Counted from the first letter of the stretch, positions 8,550 through 18,003 are shown. The stretch is 40,840 nucleotides of DNA from Clostridiaceae bacterium (GCA_021200535.1 JAJQGL010000110.1:1-40840), one strand, 5' to 3'. Notes: generated by a model from the letters alone, not told the origin. A program made the numbers and translations.

Positions 8550-10091
8550 ATGGAAAAAAAAGAATTTAAAACTGCATTGGAGGATTACATTAATAAAGTT
8601 TACGTAACGGTACTGCTGCTGGTGCCCGGCGCCTGTGAATGTGCCGGTCTTCTCTTTACAACAGAGAAAATACTGGGATTATTTCCGACAGTTAGCTGGA
8701 CAGCCCTACTGATCTTTGACTTAACCTGCCTGATCTATCTGGGAATTGGCGTTTATTTTGTCAAAACCGGTTTTATAGATGGGCTTGTAAACCCTAAAAA
8801 ATTAAAACACGGAAAAATATTTTTGGTTGTTATCATGTTTATTCAATACAATTTTATACAGTTCATGATACCATCCACTGAATTTTGGGGCTTTGTATTT
8901 TTATTTATATTGGCAGTTACATTTTTTCTTGATATTAAAATGGTCGCTTTTACTTCAGCCGAATTGTGCATATCCGTAATTGCCGCATGGATCATAAGAG
9001 GTGACTGCCTGCTTCCGGTTAACGATGAATTGTTTTACCCGAATATGGTAAACCGGATTGTTTGTCTTTCCTTAACAACTCTCTTTATCTTAGTATTAAC
9101 GTTTTTCGTAAGTTATTTTTTAGTAAACGCCAAAAAAGATGAGATGCAGAAAAACAACGATAAGGTACAGAATGTTTTACATAATGTTACAAATATTTCA
9201 AAACAACTGGCAGATGCGAGCCAGGTGCTGCTTGATACATCTCAGGTGGAAAGCGCATCTACCGAGGAGCTCTCGGCTATTAGTGTAACCTTATTAGAAA
9301 ATAACGCATCTATGCTGGAGAAGTCAGATCACAGCCAGGGTAATTTAGCCGGCCTGGAGGAAAACAGCAAAGAAATGGGCGACAAAATGCAGGCTGTAGA
9401 TAATATATCAAAAGATTTATCTGAAATCTCCGAATCCAATGAACAGGCGTTAGGCAACCTGATGGAAATGAGCCAAAAGGCAGAAGAATCAACAAACAAA
9501 ACAATACAGGTAGCAGAAAAATTAGTGCAGGAATCGCAGGCGATCGGAACAACCCTGGATATTATCAACGGAATTGCTGACTCCATTAATCTGCTCGCAC
9601 TGAATGCTTCCATTGAAGCAGCGCGTGCAGGAGAAGCAGGTAAAGGGTTCGCCGTGGTTGCACAGGAAATCGGGCATTTAGCTGAAAATACAAAAGAATC
9701 CCTAAAGGATATCAATAATGTAGTAACCATTATTCAGGAAGGTACAGAGAATGTATCCAACAGCATGCACGAAAATGCAGAACAGCAATTAGGCCAAAAT
9801 AAATTAATAGAAGATACCGTTGCCAGCGTAAGAAAAATGATCGCTTTGTTGAAAAGCTCCATTCAGGCAGTAAAACAGGCAGACATCATTTGCGGCCGGC
9901 AAAATGACATTATTTCTGAAACCGTATCTATCAATAAAGATATTGCCGTATCCATTCAGGATGAAAACGACAAATTCACAGATATTACAAATATGGTACA
10001 GGGAAATGCGGAGGAAATTGAAAAATTATCTAACCAGGTTGAAAAAATTAATAATATGATTCTGCAATTAGAAAAACTGTTAGACGAATAA
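8550..10091 (+). CDS. Methyl-accepting chemotaxis-type membrane receptor
   Basis: Integral membrane signal transducer of about 513 residues. The N-terminal 200 residues are hydrophobic with about six predicted helices (around 18-38, 47-72, 88-105, 110-130, 133-152, 170-195), so the sensor lies in or near the membrane rather than in a periplasmic domain. The remainder is a cytoplasmic coiled coil with the conserved MCP hairpin tip [20 protein letters not shown] followed by [16 protein letters not shown]. No clear HAMP domain is visible. The start at 8550 is preceded by TTGGAGA; a longer frame from 8508 overlaps the upstream gene and has no ribosome binding site. It probably forms an operon with the ketoacyl synthase-like gene. 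The ligand is unknown. Confidence 0.88.
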   Translation: MEKKEFKTALEDYINKVYVTVLLLVPGACECAGLLFTTEKILGLFPTVSWTALLIFDLTCLIYLGIGVYFVKTGFIDGLVNPKKLKHGKIFLVVIMFIQYNFIQFMIPSTEFWGFVFLFILAVTFFLDIKMVAFTSAELCISVIAAWIIRGDCLLPVNDELFYPNMVNRIVCLSLTTLFILVLTFFVSYFLVNAKKDEMQKNNDKVQNVLHNVTNISKQLADASQVLLDTSQVESASTEELSAISVTLLENNASMLEKSDHSQGNLAGLEENSKEMGDKMQAVDNISKDLSEISESNEQALGNLMEMSQKAEESTNKTIQVAEKLVQESQAIGTTLDIINGIADSINLLALNASIEAARAGEAGKGFAVVAQEIGHLAENTKESLKDINNVVTIIQEGTENVSNSMHENAEQQLGQNKLIEDTVASVRKMIALLKSSIQAVKQADIICGRQNDIISETVSINKDIAVSIQDENDKFTDITNMVQGNAEEIEKLSNQVEKINNMILQLEKLLDE

Positions 10092-10125
10092 AAGATGATA
10101 TCACTGCAGCAAAGTGCTATAATAG

Positions 10126-10154
10126 TTGACTTATAACCCATTTCATATTATATT
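10126..10154 (+). promoter_or_regulatory. Vegetative promoter of the zinc-ribbon/TPM gene pair
   Basis: TTGACT (10126-10131), a 17-base spacer and TATATT (10149-10154) give a good SigA promoter 50 bases before the start codon at 10205. The intervening leader ends in the strong site AAAGGAGG. Confidence 0.75.
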
Positions 10155-10204
10155 TTAACTATTGATGAGGAAATTCTAACCACTGGTGCAAAAGGAGGAT
10201 TTCT

Positions 10205-11290
10205 ATGAACTTGCACTTTAAATGTCCAAAATGCGGTGCCAAAATGGACTTTGATGCACCTTCCGCAAAATTTTTCTGCCGCAGCTGCCATCAGGAGGCA
10301 GCTGTGGCAAACTACCAAAACAGCTTTCAAACAAGCAATGTTATACAAAAAACCTCTAGCTATGATGACGAAGAGGCAAGACAATATATTTGTAAAAAAT
10401 GCGGCTCTGTGATTGTCACAGATAACCGCTCTGCAATCACGCATTGTCCATTCTGCAATGGGCAATCTTCTCTTGGCGGCCGGATTGCCGGAGAGCCATC
10501 ACCGACTGCCCTGATTCCATTTACCATATCCCAAAAAAACGCGTTAAAAGCATATCGAAAATGGAAACTCCGTCTGATTCTTTCACCAAAAGAACTGGCC
10601 AAACAACAAAAAAATAAAAAACTGATTCCGGTATATCTTCCTTTTTGGCTCTATGATTTGGAGTGCCATGGCGAAGCCAGATTATCTGCAGAAACGGCAG
10701 CCGCCCCAAAACCAGACGAAACTGCAAAAGCCGCAGCCGCTCCAAAACCAGACAAAAATACAGCAGCGGAAATAAAACATTTTGCCCTGTACCGTCAGGG
10801 ACAGATAGCACTTCCGGCTCTTCCACTATACTCCGGAAAAAGCATCGACAAAAAACTGATTGCTCATCTGCCTCCCTATGACATGCGGCAAAAGAGAGAA
10901 TTTGAGCTTGGCAGCCTGGCCGGACGCCTCTCTGAAAAATGCGCCTATTCCGCACAGGAATTGCATCCGCAGGCCGAAAAAGCAGCTAAGACAGCTATGG
11001 ACGATTATCTCAAAACCGATCTGTCTGAATATACCTCTGCCGCAATAGAAGAACGTGATTATCAGGTTACGGCAGTACAGACAGAATACCTGCTCTGTCC
11101 GGTATGGCTCGCATTCTGTGACTCGCAGGATCCGGATTATATGTTTTTGCTCAATGCACAAAATGGAGAGCCTGCGCTTTTGCCTCCTGTCTCAAAAGCA
11201 AAAGCGGGCGTTGTTGTTTTTCTTATCGCCGTATTCGTTTTTCTTATTCTACGGCTGATTACAGTATTGATGGGAGGTCCTTTGATATGA
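10205..11290 (+). CDS. Zinc-ribbon protein with a C-terminal membrane helix
   Basis: Function unknown. The 361-residue protein has two N-terminal zinc ribbons: CPKCGAKMDFDAP with CRSC (residues 8-29), and CKKCGSVIVTDN with CPFC (about 61-82), a pattern often annotated as TFIIB-type zinc ribbon. The middle is mostly globular, with an Ala/Lys/Pro-rich duplication (AAAPKPDETAKAAAAPKPDK) near residue 165. A single hydrophobic helix lies at the C-terminus (about 336-355). It overlaps the next gene by four bases (ATGA), so the two are translationally coupled. Clostridial proteins of this type are often encoded beside TPM-domain proteins, as here, but their role is not known to me. Confidence 0.75.
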   Translation: MNLHFKCPKCGAKMDFDAPSAKFFCRSCHQEAAVANYQNSFQTSNVIQKTSSYDDEEARQYICKKCGSVIVTDNRSAITHCPFCNGQSSLGGRIAGEPSPTALIPFTISQKNALKAYRKWKLRLILSPKELAKQQKNKKLIPVYLPFWLYDLECHGEARLSAETAAAPKPDETAKAAAAPKPDKNTAAEIKHFALYRQGQIALPALPLYSGKSIDKKLIAHLPPYDMRQKREFELGSLAGRLSEKCAYSAQELHPQAEKAAKTAMDDYLKTDLSEYTSAAIEERDYQVTAVQTEYLLCPVWLAFCDSQDPDYMFLLNAQNGEPALLPPVSKAKAGVVVFLIAVFVFLILRLITVLMGGPLI

Positions 11291-11961
11291 AAAAAGCACG
11301 AAAAGCAATCGGCATCTTAATTTTTTTCTGTCTCACTATACCATTTTGGGGGACACGGCCTGCCAGTGCCAAAACTGTAATCGCTGACGGCGCCCAGCTT
11401 CTGTCTACGGACGAACTTGGAACGCTGGAAGAATCGTGCGACCGGGTAGAGGACCGCTTCGATACCTCCGTCTACATCATTATTTCACAGGAGCTTGGGG
11501 AAACGGACGATTATAAATCCTACGTCAATCAGATTGCAAAAGACGAAAAATCGCCGGAAAACTTAATCATTCTGCTGCTTAGTGTCAAGTCCGACGACCC
11601 TTTTTGTTTTATAAAATGTTATGGAAATCCGAAGAAAAACCTGACGCAAAAGCGCTGCAGCTCTTTTGCCGCACAGGTTGAGAAATATGCCGCACAGGAT
11701 AATGCATATGACGGGCTTGAACAATTTGTAGATAATGTTCTGGAATATATCAACCGCAAACCATCTCTGGACGGTTTGCAATATCACACAATGCTGCATT
11801 TACTGTTCGCTGTGTTACTGGGCTTTCTTACACTTTGGATACTGTGCGGCCGCCGGCCTGCACCGGTTCCTGCGCCCCAGATTGACAAGGACCGCTCGCA
11901 TCGGCTGGGGCAGATGGATCTTTTCATGCACTCAACCAGCGATTCCCAATCAACTTACTAA
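11287..11961 (+). CDS. TPM-domain (YgcG-like) membrane-anchored protein
   Basis: The 224-residue protein has a signal peptide (MKKARKAIGILIFFC, ending near PASA, residue 28) and a TPM domain (about 32-160) starting VIADGAQLLSTDELGTLEE, with YIIISQELGETDDY in the core. A membrane helix follows at about 174-193, then a short cytoplasmic tail. TPM-domain proteins have been linked to membrane protein or photosystem maintenance, and phosphatase activity is known for a plant member; the bacterial role is unclear. Its start overlaps the stop of the zinc-ribbon gene. Its last 38 bases overlap the 3' end of the convergent GGDEF gene. Confidence 0.75.
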   Translation: MKKARKAIGILIFFCLTIPFWGTRPASAKTVIADGAQLLSTDELGTLEESCDRVEDRFDTSVYIIISQELGETDDYKSYVNQIAKDEKSPENLIILLLSVKSDDPFCFIKCYGNPKKNLTQKRCSSFAAQVEKYAAQDNAYDGLEQFVDNVLEYINRKPSLDGLQYHTMLHLLFAVLLGFLTLWILCGRRPAPVPAPQIDKDRSHRLGQMDLFMHSTSDSQSTY

Positions 11962-13960
11962 TTTTAAGAAGATATTCCTTCTGGTCATCGCTCCAGCTGT
12001 AATTTTCCTGACAAATATCATATATAATAATTGCCTGACACACTTCATCCGACACCACCGGGCAAATCAGGCTGGAGCAGCCCTCCAACAACAGCGGGTT
12101 ATCCCCAAACTGCCAGAAAAAATCACGAAATGCCCCGGTTGTATTATCTGTAATGCGGCTGCGCTCAAAATTTGCCAGAAAAACATCCCTGATCTCCTGT
12201 GACATCTCCAGTACATAGCCTTCTTTTTCCGGCAGGACAGACCAAATAACATCCGGCGCCGCATCCTCTTCCTGATGATGCATCGGGTATATCCGCACGC
12301 TGTCCAGCTCAAAAAATTTTCCGACCTGCTCCAGTGCCATACGGATGCCGCTGCGGTAATCCTTTGTACTGATCATCAGATTTGACAGGCTGTTAATGAA
12401 AAGAATTACACCGTCCCTGCGCCGGCGTTCTGTAAGGCTGCTATACCGGACGTCGCCGCGAATCGAAGCATTTTCCCTCTCAGATAATTTTTCATAATCA
12501 AGAACCTCCGCCTCTGATTTCACATAACGCAGCGCCACAGTGAATAAATCGTCGATTTTTTCCTCACCCAGATAATATCCAAAATCATAGACAAGCTGGT
12601 TGACCTCTTTCTCACCGACATACAGCACACGCAGCTTATCATTGAGCTGATACCGTATCATACGGCTGTCCACTGCATCACAGTCCTCAATATAAACCAG
12701 AAATACAGCCTCTGACAGACGGCAGGTCATAACGCCTTCCCCCTGCGCTGCTTCTTTGATCACTTCCGCTATATTTAAAATAACATACTCTGTATATACA
12801 TCTCCGTAGCACTGTTTGATCTGATCAAAATTTGTGATATGTATAATCATGATCTGGTGCGTTTTTTCAACATTCTGCACACCGCTCTGGCTCAAAATCC
12901 TCCGAAGGCTGGAATAGTTGTACATACCGGTCAGCGCATCAAAGTTTTTCGCCTCCTCCGCCTTGATCTCCGCCGTTTTCTGTTCCGTAATATCCCTGAT
13001 TTTTCCGACAACCGTCAATGGCAGACCTTCTTCATTCCAAATGATATTGATCTCAAAAAACGCCCAGATGCCATATTCTTTCGCACCCTCGGAAAAAGAA
13101 AGGCACAGCTCCGTCTGAATACCGCTCTCGTCCGTCTCCTTCATCGTGGTATATTTTTCCACTGCATCTATGCAGTCGCGCTCCACCCAGTTGATCTGGC
13201 CAATGTATTGCCTGAAATTTTCAATGACAATATCCTTTCTGGCCCAACCGCGAATCGTGCCATTTGCCGTATACAAATCATTCTGAATATCATATTCAAA
13301 TAAAATGTCATTTGTTGCGTTAATCGCCATCTGCAGCTTCATATCCCGCTTTGTCAATTCTGCAATCATGTTTTTTTGCTGCAGCAGAAACTGGTGGGTT
13401 CTGTCTGCCAGCTTATACAAAAAAAGCAGGCACACAATAAACTCAATCGTAAAACCCAGCGCAAGCGGAATATAAGTTTCCCAGACACTCTCCTCCGGAT
13501 GACGGATATCTCTCGTCTGTACACAGCGGAAATAATAAGAGATCAGATAGCCAATATAAGAAATCACGACAATCACGGACGTTAATTTTTTATCAAAATA
13601 CAGGCAGCTTACAATCCCCGCCAGAATAAACGTAATATAAATGCCGACATAATATTCTGTCCCCAGGAGACTTACCACCAAAATAATACAAATCAGCGCA
13701 TAATATTTTATAAAATGCTGATTTTTGACAACCTTGCAAAAAAAATAGGGAGTCAGGGTGCAAAAAGAACCTATAATCGAAATCCCCAAAACTACTTTGC
13801 GTGAAAAATTAAATATCCCAAATACATTTATCAACAACATAACTGGAATAATCAAAAAAACGCAGGCAATCGCCCGACAGACAATCTGATTTACCTGTTC
13901 TTCATTTTTTTCAAAAAAACGATCCTCTTCCTGTACTCCCTGCCTATTCGTAGTATACAT
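11924..13960 (-). CDS. Membrane sensor with PAS, degenerate GGDEF and GAF domains
   Basis: The 678-residue protein has an N-terminal membrane region with about six helices (residues 30-190), a PAS domain (about 208-335, starting AINATNDILFEYDI and ending at GKIRDITEQ), a GGDEF-type domain (about 345-500, starting NFDALTGMYNYSSL) and a C-terminal GAF-like domain (about 530-678). The GGDEF catalytic loop reads RLSEAVF, so the GG(D/E)EF residues are missing. Diguanylate cyclase activity is therefore unlikely; a receptor or scaffold role is more plausible. It stands alone on the minus strand and converges with the TPM gene, overlapping it by 38 bp. The input signal is not evident. Confidence 0.85.
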   Translation of the reverse strand: MYTTNRQGVQEEDRFFEKNEEQVNQIVCRAIACVFLIIPVMLLINVFGIFNFSRKVVLGISIIGSFCTLTPYFFCKVVKNQHFIKYYALICIILVVSLLGTEYYVGIYITFILAGIVSCLYFDKKLTSVIVVISYIGYLISYYFRCVQTRDIRHPEESVWETYIPLALGFTIEFIVCLLFLYKLADRTHQFLLQQKNMIAELTKRDMKLQMAINATNDILFEYDIQNDLYTANGTIRGWARKDIVIENFRQYIGQINWVERDCIDAVEKYTTMKETDESGIQTELCLSFSEGAKEYGIWAFFEINIIWNEEGLPLTVVGKIRDITEQKTAEIKAEEAKNFDALTGMYNYSSLRRILSQSGVQNVEKTHQIMIIHITNFDQIKQCYGDVYTEYVILNIAEVIKEAAQGEGVMTCRLSEAVFLVYIEDCDAVDSRMIRYQLNDKLRVLYVGEKEVNQLVYDFGYYLGEEKIDDLFTVALRYVKSEAEVLDYEKLSERENASIRGDVRYSSLTERRRRDGVILFINSLSNLMISTKDYRSGIRMALEQVGKFFELDSVRIYPMHHQEEDAAPDVIWSVLPEKEGYVLEMSQEIRDVFLANFERSRITDNTTGAFRDFFWQFGDNPLLLEGCSSLICPVVSDEVCQAIIIYDICQENYSWSDDQKEYLLKISKLIGNRWLSA

Positions 13961-14063
13961 CGAAACCCTCTTTTCATTTTTTTCTGATTACAATAGCAAA
14001 ATTAATACTTATTGCGCCCTCACATGTAAGGCATGCTTCGCATGGTAATCTTTATTATAACAC

Positions 14064-14100
14064 AAAAAAACTCCAGAGCATACCGCTCTGAAGTTTTTTT
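14064..14100. terminator. Bidirectional terminator after rnfB
   Basis: AAAAAAACTCCAGAGC (14064-14079) pairs with GCTCTGAAGTTTTTTT (14085-14100) with one mismatch and a 5-base loop, flanked by A and T runs. It lies about 35 bases past the rnfB stop and would end the rnf operon. Confidence 0.85.
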
Positions 14101-14134
14101 ATATAAAAATAGTAACAGCCCCGCTGTAATCATC

Positions 14135-14926
14135 CTACTGTGCCATAATTATCTTCTTTGGACACTTCTCTGCACATTTCCCGCATCCGGTACACTTGCT
14201 CTGGTCAATGTGCGCAATATTGTTCTCCACTGTGACTGCATCAAATTCACACTGCTTTGCACAGATGCCGCAGCCAATACAACCTACATCACACACTGCC
14301 ATGACCTTCGGCCCTTTATCCTGATTCGAGCACCGCACTGCGTATTTGGCATCATAAGGAACCAGCTCAATCAATGCATTTGGACATTGCTGAATACATT
14401 TGCCGCAGGCAACGCATTTTTCCTGATCCACAACAGCAATCCCCTGCTGCACATGAATTGCATCAAACTGGCATGCAGCTACACAAGAACCAAAGCCCAG
14501 ACATCCATATGCACACGCCTTATCTCCTTTTCCCGGTATTGCCGCAGCGCTCCTGCAGTCAGAAATACCAAAATAATTTGCCTTAATATCTGCTTTATCG
14601 CAGGTGCCGGCACATTTTACAAAAGCAACCATCCTGACTGCATCTCCGGCTTCCACGCCCATGATAGAACCAATCTTTTCTGCCGCTGCCGCACCGCCGA
14701 CCGGACAGGCGTTCACTGGCGCTTCCCCTGCTGCAATCGCTTTGGCAAGCGCATCACATCCTGCATATCCACAGCCGCCGCAGTTATTACCCGGCAGCTC
14801 TCCGCGTACCGCGACTTCTTTTTCATCTACCGGCACGGAAAACTGGATGGCCGCGATTCCGAGGAGAATTGCAATAACAAGTCCTGTTGCACCAATAATC
14901 GCTGCTGCGATCAAAACCTCTGTCAT
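14135..14926 (-). CDS. rnfB: Rnf complex subunit B, polyferredoxin
   Basis: Carries electrons from ferredoxin into the Rnf complex on the cytoplasmic face. The 263-residue protein has one N-terminal membrane helix (about 4-26), an Fe-S domain with NNCGGCGYAGCDALAKAI and a downstream CP (about residues 47-75), and then a row of Cys clusters. These include CVACGKCIQQCP, CIGCGICAKQCE and the C-terminal CTGCGKCAEKCP. This is the normal layout of clostridial RnfB. It is the last gene of rnfCDGEAB and lies 15 bp after rnfA. The ion exported (Na+ or H+) cannot be told from this subunit. Confidence 0.96.
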   Translation of the reverse strand: MTEVLIAAAIIGATGLVIAILLGIAAIQFSVPVDEKEVAVRGELPGNNCGGCGYAGCDALAKAIAAGEAPVNACPVGGAAAAEKIGSIMGVEAGDAVRMVAFVKCAGTCDKADIKANYFGISDCRSAAAIPGKGDKACAYGCLGFGSCVAACQFDAIHVQQGIAVVDQEKCVACGKCIQQCPNALIELVPYDAKYAVRCSNQDKGPKVMAVCDVGCIGCGICAKQCEFDAVTVENNIAHIDQSKCTGCGKCAEKCPKKIIMAQ

Positions 14927-14941
14927 ATCATCTCCCCCTTT

Positions 14942-15514
14942 CTACAAGCCTGCAAATCCGCAGAATGCAATCGCCATAAGGCTGGCTGTTATCAGTACAA
15001 TCGGAGTGCCCTTAAACGACTCCGGAATATTATTGTGCTCAATCCTTTCACGGATACCTGCCAAAATCGTAATGGCAATCAAAAATCCAATCGCTGTAAA
15101 TATACCGCACACAAGACTTTTCACAAAGTTATATCCGTCAGTAATGTTGTTGATCGCCACACCCAAAACTGCACAGTTTGTAGTGATCAACGGCAGATAA
15201 ACACCCAGGGAAGCATGCAGTGCCGGCATATATTTTTTTAATGCCATCTCCACAAACTGCACCAGTGCTGCAATGATCAGAATAAATGCAATCGTCTGCA
15301 GATAGTCAAGTCCCAGCGGAACAAGAATAGCATAATAAATCGGATAGGTAATCGCACATGCAATCGCAATAACAAATGTTACCGCAGCCCCCATTCCGAC
15401 AGCTGTGCCAACCTTCTTCGACACACCCAGAAACGGACATATCCCGAGGAACTGACTAAGCACTACATTGCTCACAAGCATAGAAGAAATCATAATTCCA
15501 AATAATTCGCCCAC
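14942..15514 (-). CDS. rnfA: Rnf complex subunit A, membrane protein
   Basis: Integral membrane subunit of the ferredoxin:NAD oxidoreductase, about 190 residues and six helices. In known Rnf and Nqr structures RnfA pairs with RnfE in inverted topology and the two share an intramembrane [2Fe-2S] cluster. The candidate ligands are visible here: Cys26 in LGICPFLGVS and Cys114 in TTNCAVLGVA. The length is normal. It lies 5 bp after rnfE and 15 bp before rnfB in one operon. Confidence 0.96.
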   Translation of the reverse strand: MGELFGIMISSMLVSNVVLSQFLGICPFLGVSKKVGTAVGMGAAVTFVIAIACAITYPIYYAILVPLGLDYLQTIAFILIIAALVQFVEMALKKYMPALHASLGVYLPLITTNCAVLGVAINNITDGYNFVKSLVCGIFTAIGFLIAITILAGIRERIEHNNIPESFKGTPIVLITASLMAIAFCGFAGL

Positions 15515-15519
15515 TTAAA

Positions 15520-16356
15520 TCAATCCTCCTTTTTTCCCAGCGCATCAGAGGATCCGGCTGCTTCGTTCTGCTTTGCCGCCTCCGCTGCCTTCGCTTCTTT
15601 TGCCGCTTTCGCTTTTGCTGCTGCCTCTTTTGCCGCCTGCGCTTTCGCTGCCTTCGCCGCTACGCGCTCTGCCTCAATCATACCCTTATTGGCCGCGCCG
15701 CTGCATCCAATACAGCCGGCACAGTCACCGCCGCAGGATATGCCGTCCGCATCTGTTCGATTGGTCGCTGACGGCATCTTTAACTTGTTCTGCAGTGCTG
15801 TCAGGAATGCCAGTACCAAAAATGCCCCCGGTGCCAATACGAAAAACGTAATGTGGTAGTCTTCCGGAATAAACGTTATTCCAAAGATAGAACCTGCTCC
15901 TATGACTTCACGGCAGATACCGATACAAGTCAGGCCCAGTGTAAATCCAAGCCCCATTCCAAGACCGTCAAATAACGAAGCAAGCGGAGGATTTTTCGAA
16001 GCGTATGCCTCTGCTCTCCCGAGGATAATACAGTTTACCACGATCAGTGGAATATATACTCCCAATGACTGGTCCAGGGACGGGATAAACCCTTTTAACA
16101 AAAGCTGAATCACGGTCACAAAGGAAGCTACAATTACAATAAATGCCGGAATACGCACGGTGTCCGGAATTACCCTGCGAAGCAGGGAAATAAACAGGTT
16201 AGACATAACCAGCACAACCGTAGTGGTCAGTCCCATGCCCAGACCATTGATTGCAGTAGACGTAACTGCCAGGGTCGGACACATACCAAGCATCATCACA
16301 AAGGTGGGATTTTCTGTAATGATACCATTTTTCAAACGTTCTATACATGTATTCAT
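15520..16356 (-). CDS. rnfE: Rnf complex subunit E with a Cys-rich, Ala/Lys/Glu-rich tail
   Basis: Membrane partner of RnfA in the Rnf complex. The core (residues 1-195) is typical and keeps the probable [2Fe-2S] ligands Cys26 (MMLGMCPTLAV) and Cys109 (VVNCIILGR). At 278 residues it exceeds the usual length of about 200. After the last membrane helix it has a C-x3-C-x2-C-x2-C motif (CGGDCAGCIGC, Cys208, 212, 215, 218), then about 50 residues of mostly Ala, Lys and Glu, which probably form a long charged helix in the cytoplasm. The tail could bind a metal or Fe-S centre; that is inference. It ends 5 bp before rnfA. Confidence 0.93.
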   Translation of the reverse strand: MNTCIERLKNGIITENPTFVMMLGMCPTLAVTSTAINGLGMGLTTTVVLVMSNLFISLLRRVIPDTVRIPAFIVIVASFVTVIQLLLKGFIPSLDQSLGVYIPLIVVNCIILGRAEAYASKNPPLASLFDGLGMGLGFTLGLTCIGICREVIGAGSIFGITFIPEDYHITFFVLAPGAFLVLAFLTALQNKLKMPSATNRTDADGISCGGDCAGCIGCSGAANKGMIEAERVAAKAAKAQAAKEAAAKAKAAKEAKAAEAAKQNEAAGSSDALGKKED

Positions 16357-16367
16357 AATGATCCCTC

Positions 16368-17018
16368 CTATTCTGATAATGATGCAGCAAACAGCAGCAC
16401 ACCGTTTACTGCTCTGGTCACTGCACGGCTGGTTATCGTAGCGCCGCTGATGGCTTCTATATCACCGCCGTCTTTATCAACACTTACTTCATCGGACGTA
16501 TTTCTCCCCAGATATTGGCCAATAAACGAATCCTTGAGGTCCTCCTCGCTATCCTGCCCCTTTGAGCTGTTCTGACCCAGACCCGGTGTCTCATTGCTGC
16601 AGTCCGTCACCCGAATGCCAATGATGCTGCCATCACTGTCAATCGCAACCGCAAGCTTTACAGCGCCGCCATATCCTTTCCCGCTGACCGTTGCGACATA
16701 TCCGCCCTTGTCAGCCACAAGCACTTCGGAAATTTCAACGTCTGACAAATCTTCGCCGGAAGCCGTTTGAACCGTTCCGGCAGCCAGCTTTTTCTGAAAT
16801 GCCTTAAGCTTTTTATTAATCTCTTTATCTGATTTAAAATCCGCGCCCTCATATACCTGTTCATATGCCTCATTTTTTGCGATCTCTTCCTGTTCCTTAA
16901 TCTTTGACTCTGTAAGCTTATTTACACCGCCAAGGCAGATACCCGCAATCAGTGTAATCAGGAACAGGCAAATCGTATCATGGACCAATGTATTTTCTTT
17001 TTTCTCTTTATTTGCCAT
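16368..17018 (-). CDS. rnfG: Rnf complex subunit G, FMN-binding
   Basis: Extracytoplasmic subunit that carries covalently bound FMN. About 216 residues: one N-terminal membrane anchor (about 15-37) and an FMN-binding domain ending in the flavinylation motif SGATITS (near residue 200), where Thr is the expected attachment site. I place the start at 17018 (MANKEKKEN), since GGAGGG lies eight bases upstream; a longer frame from 17039 extends further into rnfD. Even so it overlaps the end of rnfD by 11 bp, which suggests coupled translation. No flavin transferase (ApbE) gene is seen in this window. Confidence 0.94.
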   Translation of the reverse strand: MANKEKKENTLVHDTICLFLITLIAGICLGGVNKLTESKIKEQEEIAKNEAYEQVYEGADFKSDKEINKKLKAFQKKLAAGTVQTASGEDLSDVEISEVLVADKGGYVATVSGKGYGGAVKLAVAIDSDGSIIGIRVTDCSNETPGLGQNSSKGQDSEEDLKDSFIGQYLGRNTSDEVSVDKDGGDIEAISGATITSRAVTRAVNGVLLFAASLSE

Positions 17019-17988
17019 CTTTGATTCCCTCCTTTCCAAACGGAGTCGGAATCGTCACCCGCTCAATTAATGGTACTAACAGGTTACAGATAATAATTGC
17101 ATAGGACACTCCCTCGGCAGATGCACCGAATACGCGGAACACTCCGGTAAGAATACCCAGAAAAATGCCAAATACAATCTGTCCTTTCGGGGTAATCGGG
17201 CTTGTCACATAATCCGTTGCCATAAAGAACGCACCCAGCAGCAGACCGCCTCCGCACAGCTCCATCGCCAGATAATTCAGATCAAACCCATGCCCGCCGA
17301 ACAGCAGCATGAATATAGCAAATGTTACAAGATATGTAACCGGAATCTTCAGGGAAATAATTCGGTGAATTAACAGATACGCTGCCCCGATCAGCAATGC
17401 CAGAGCAGAGGTTTCACCGATCGTTCCCGCTATATTTCCAAAAAACATATCCGCAAGGTTTGCCGTTTCGCCGCTCTTAATCGCTGCCAGCGGCGTTACC
17501 GTCGTAATCGCATCCAGTTCTTTACCGGACTGATAGTGTAAGCCAACCGGCCCATTGTAAGCAAAGGATGTCATCTGACCGGCAAAGGAAACCATCAAAA
17601 AGCATCTTGCTCCCAGTGCCGGATTCATAAAGTTCTGGCCAAGTCCGCCAAACAGCTGTTTCACAATGATAATCGCAAAGACGCTTCCAAGAATCGCCAT
17701 CCACAGCGGAAAGCTTGACGAAAGGTTCAATGCGAGAAGCAATCCGGTCAATACTGCGCTTCCATCACTTACCGTAAGCGGCAGCTTCATACATTTTTCC
17801 CATATATATTCCGCCAGCACACAGGTGACAATACACGTTACAATCAAAAGCAGTGCATTTATACCAAAATTCCAGATGCCAAAGACTGTAGCAGGTATAA
17901 GCGCAATGACCACATCCCACATAATACTCTGTGTTGTAGATCCGTCACGGACGTGTGGTGATGATGAAATATTTAATAATTTACTCAC
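17008..17988 (-). CDS. rnfD: Rnf complex subunit D, membrane flavoprotein
   Basis: Multi-helix membrane subunit of the NqrB/RnfD family that carries flavin and takes part in ion translocation. The 326 residues contain the family segments SPHVRDGSTTQSIMWDV near the N-terminus, SDGSAVLTGLLLALNLSS (about 75-92), NPALGARCFLMVSFAG and ATDYVTSPITPKGQIVFG. Length and motifs are normal. It lies between rnfC (15 bp gap) and rnfG (11 bp overlap) in the operon. Confidence 0.95.
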   Translation of the reverse strand: MSKLLNISSSPHVRDGSTTQSIMWDVVIALIPATVFGIWNFGINALLLIVTCIVTCVLAEYIWEKCMKLPLTVSDGSAVLTGLLLALNLSSSFPLWMAILGSVFAIIIVKQLFGGLGQNFMNPALGARCFLMVSFAGQMTSFAYNGPVGLHYQSGKELDAITTVTPLAAIKSGETANLADMFFGNIAGTIGETSALALLIGAAYLLIHRIISLKIPVTYLVTFAIFMLLFGGHGFDLNYLAMELCGGGLLLGAFFMATDYVTSPITPKGQIVFGIFLGILTGVFRVFGASAEGVSYAIIICNLLVPLIERVTIPTPFGKEGIKDGK

Positions 17989-18003
17989 GTTACATTACAC
18001 CTC

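Noticed and set aside
14033-15241. A 402-codon plus-strand open frame antisense to rnfB and rnfA
   Set aside because: It lies opposite two certain genes, its Cys/His/Asn-rich translation mirrors their codon use, and it has no ribosome binding site.
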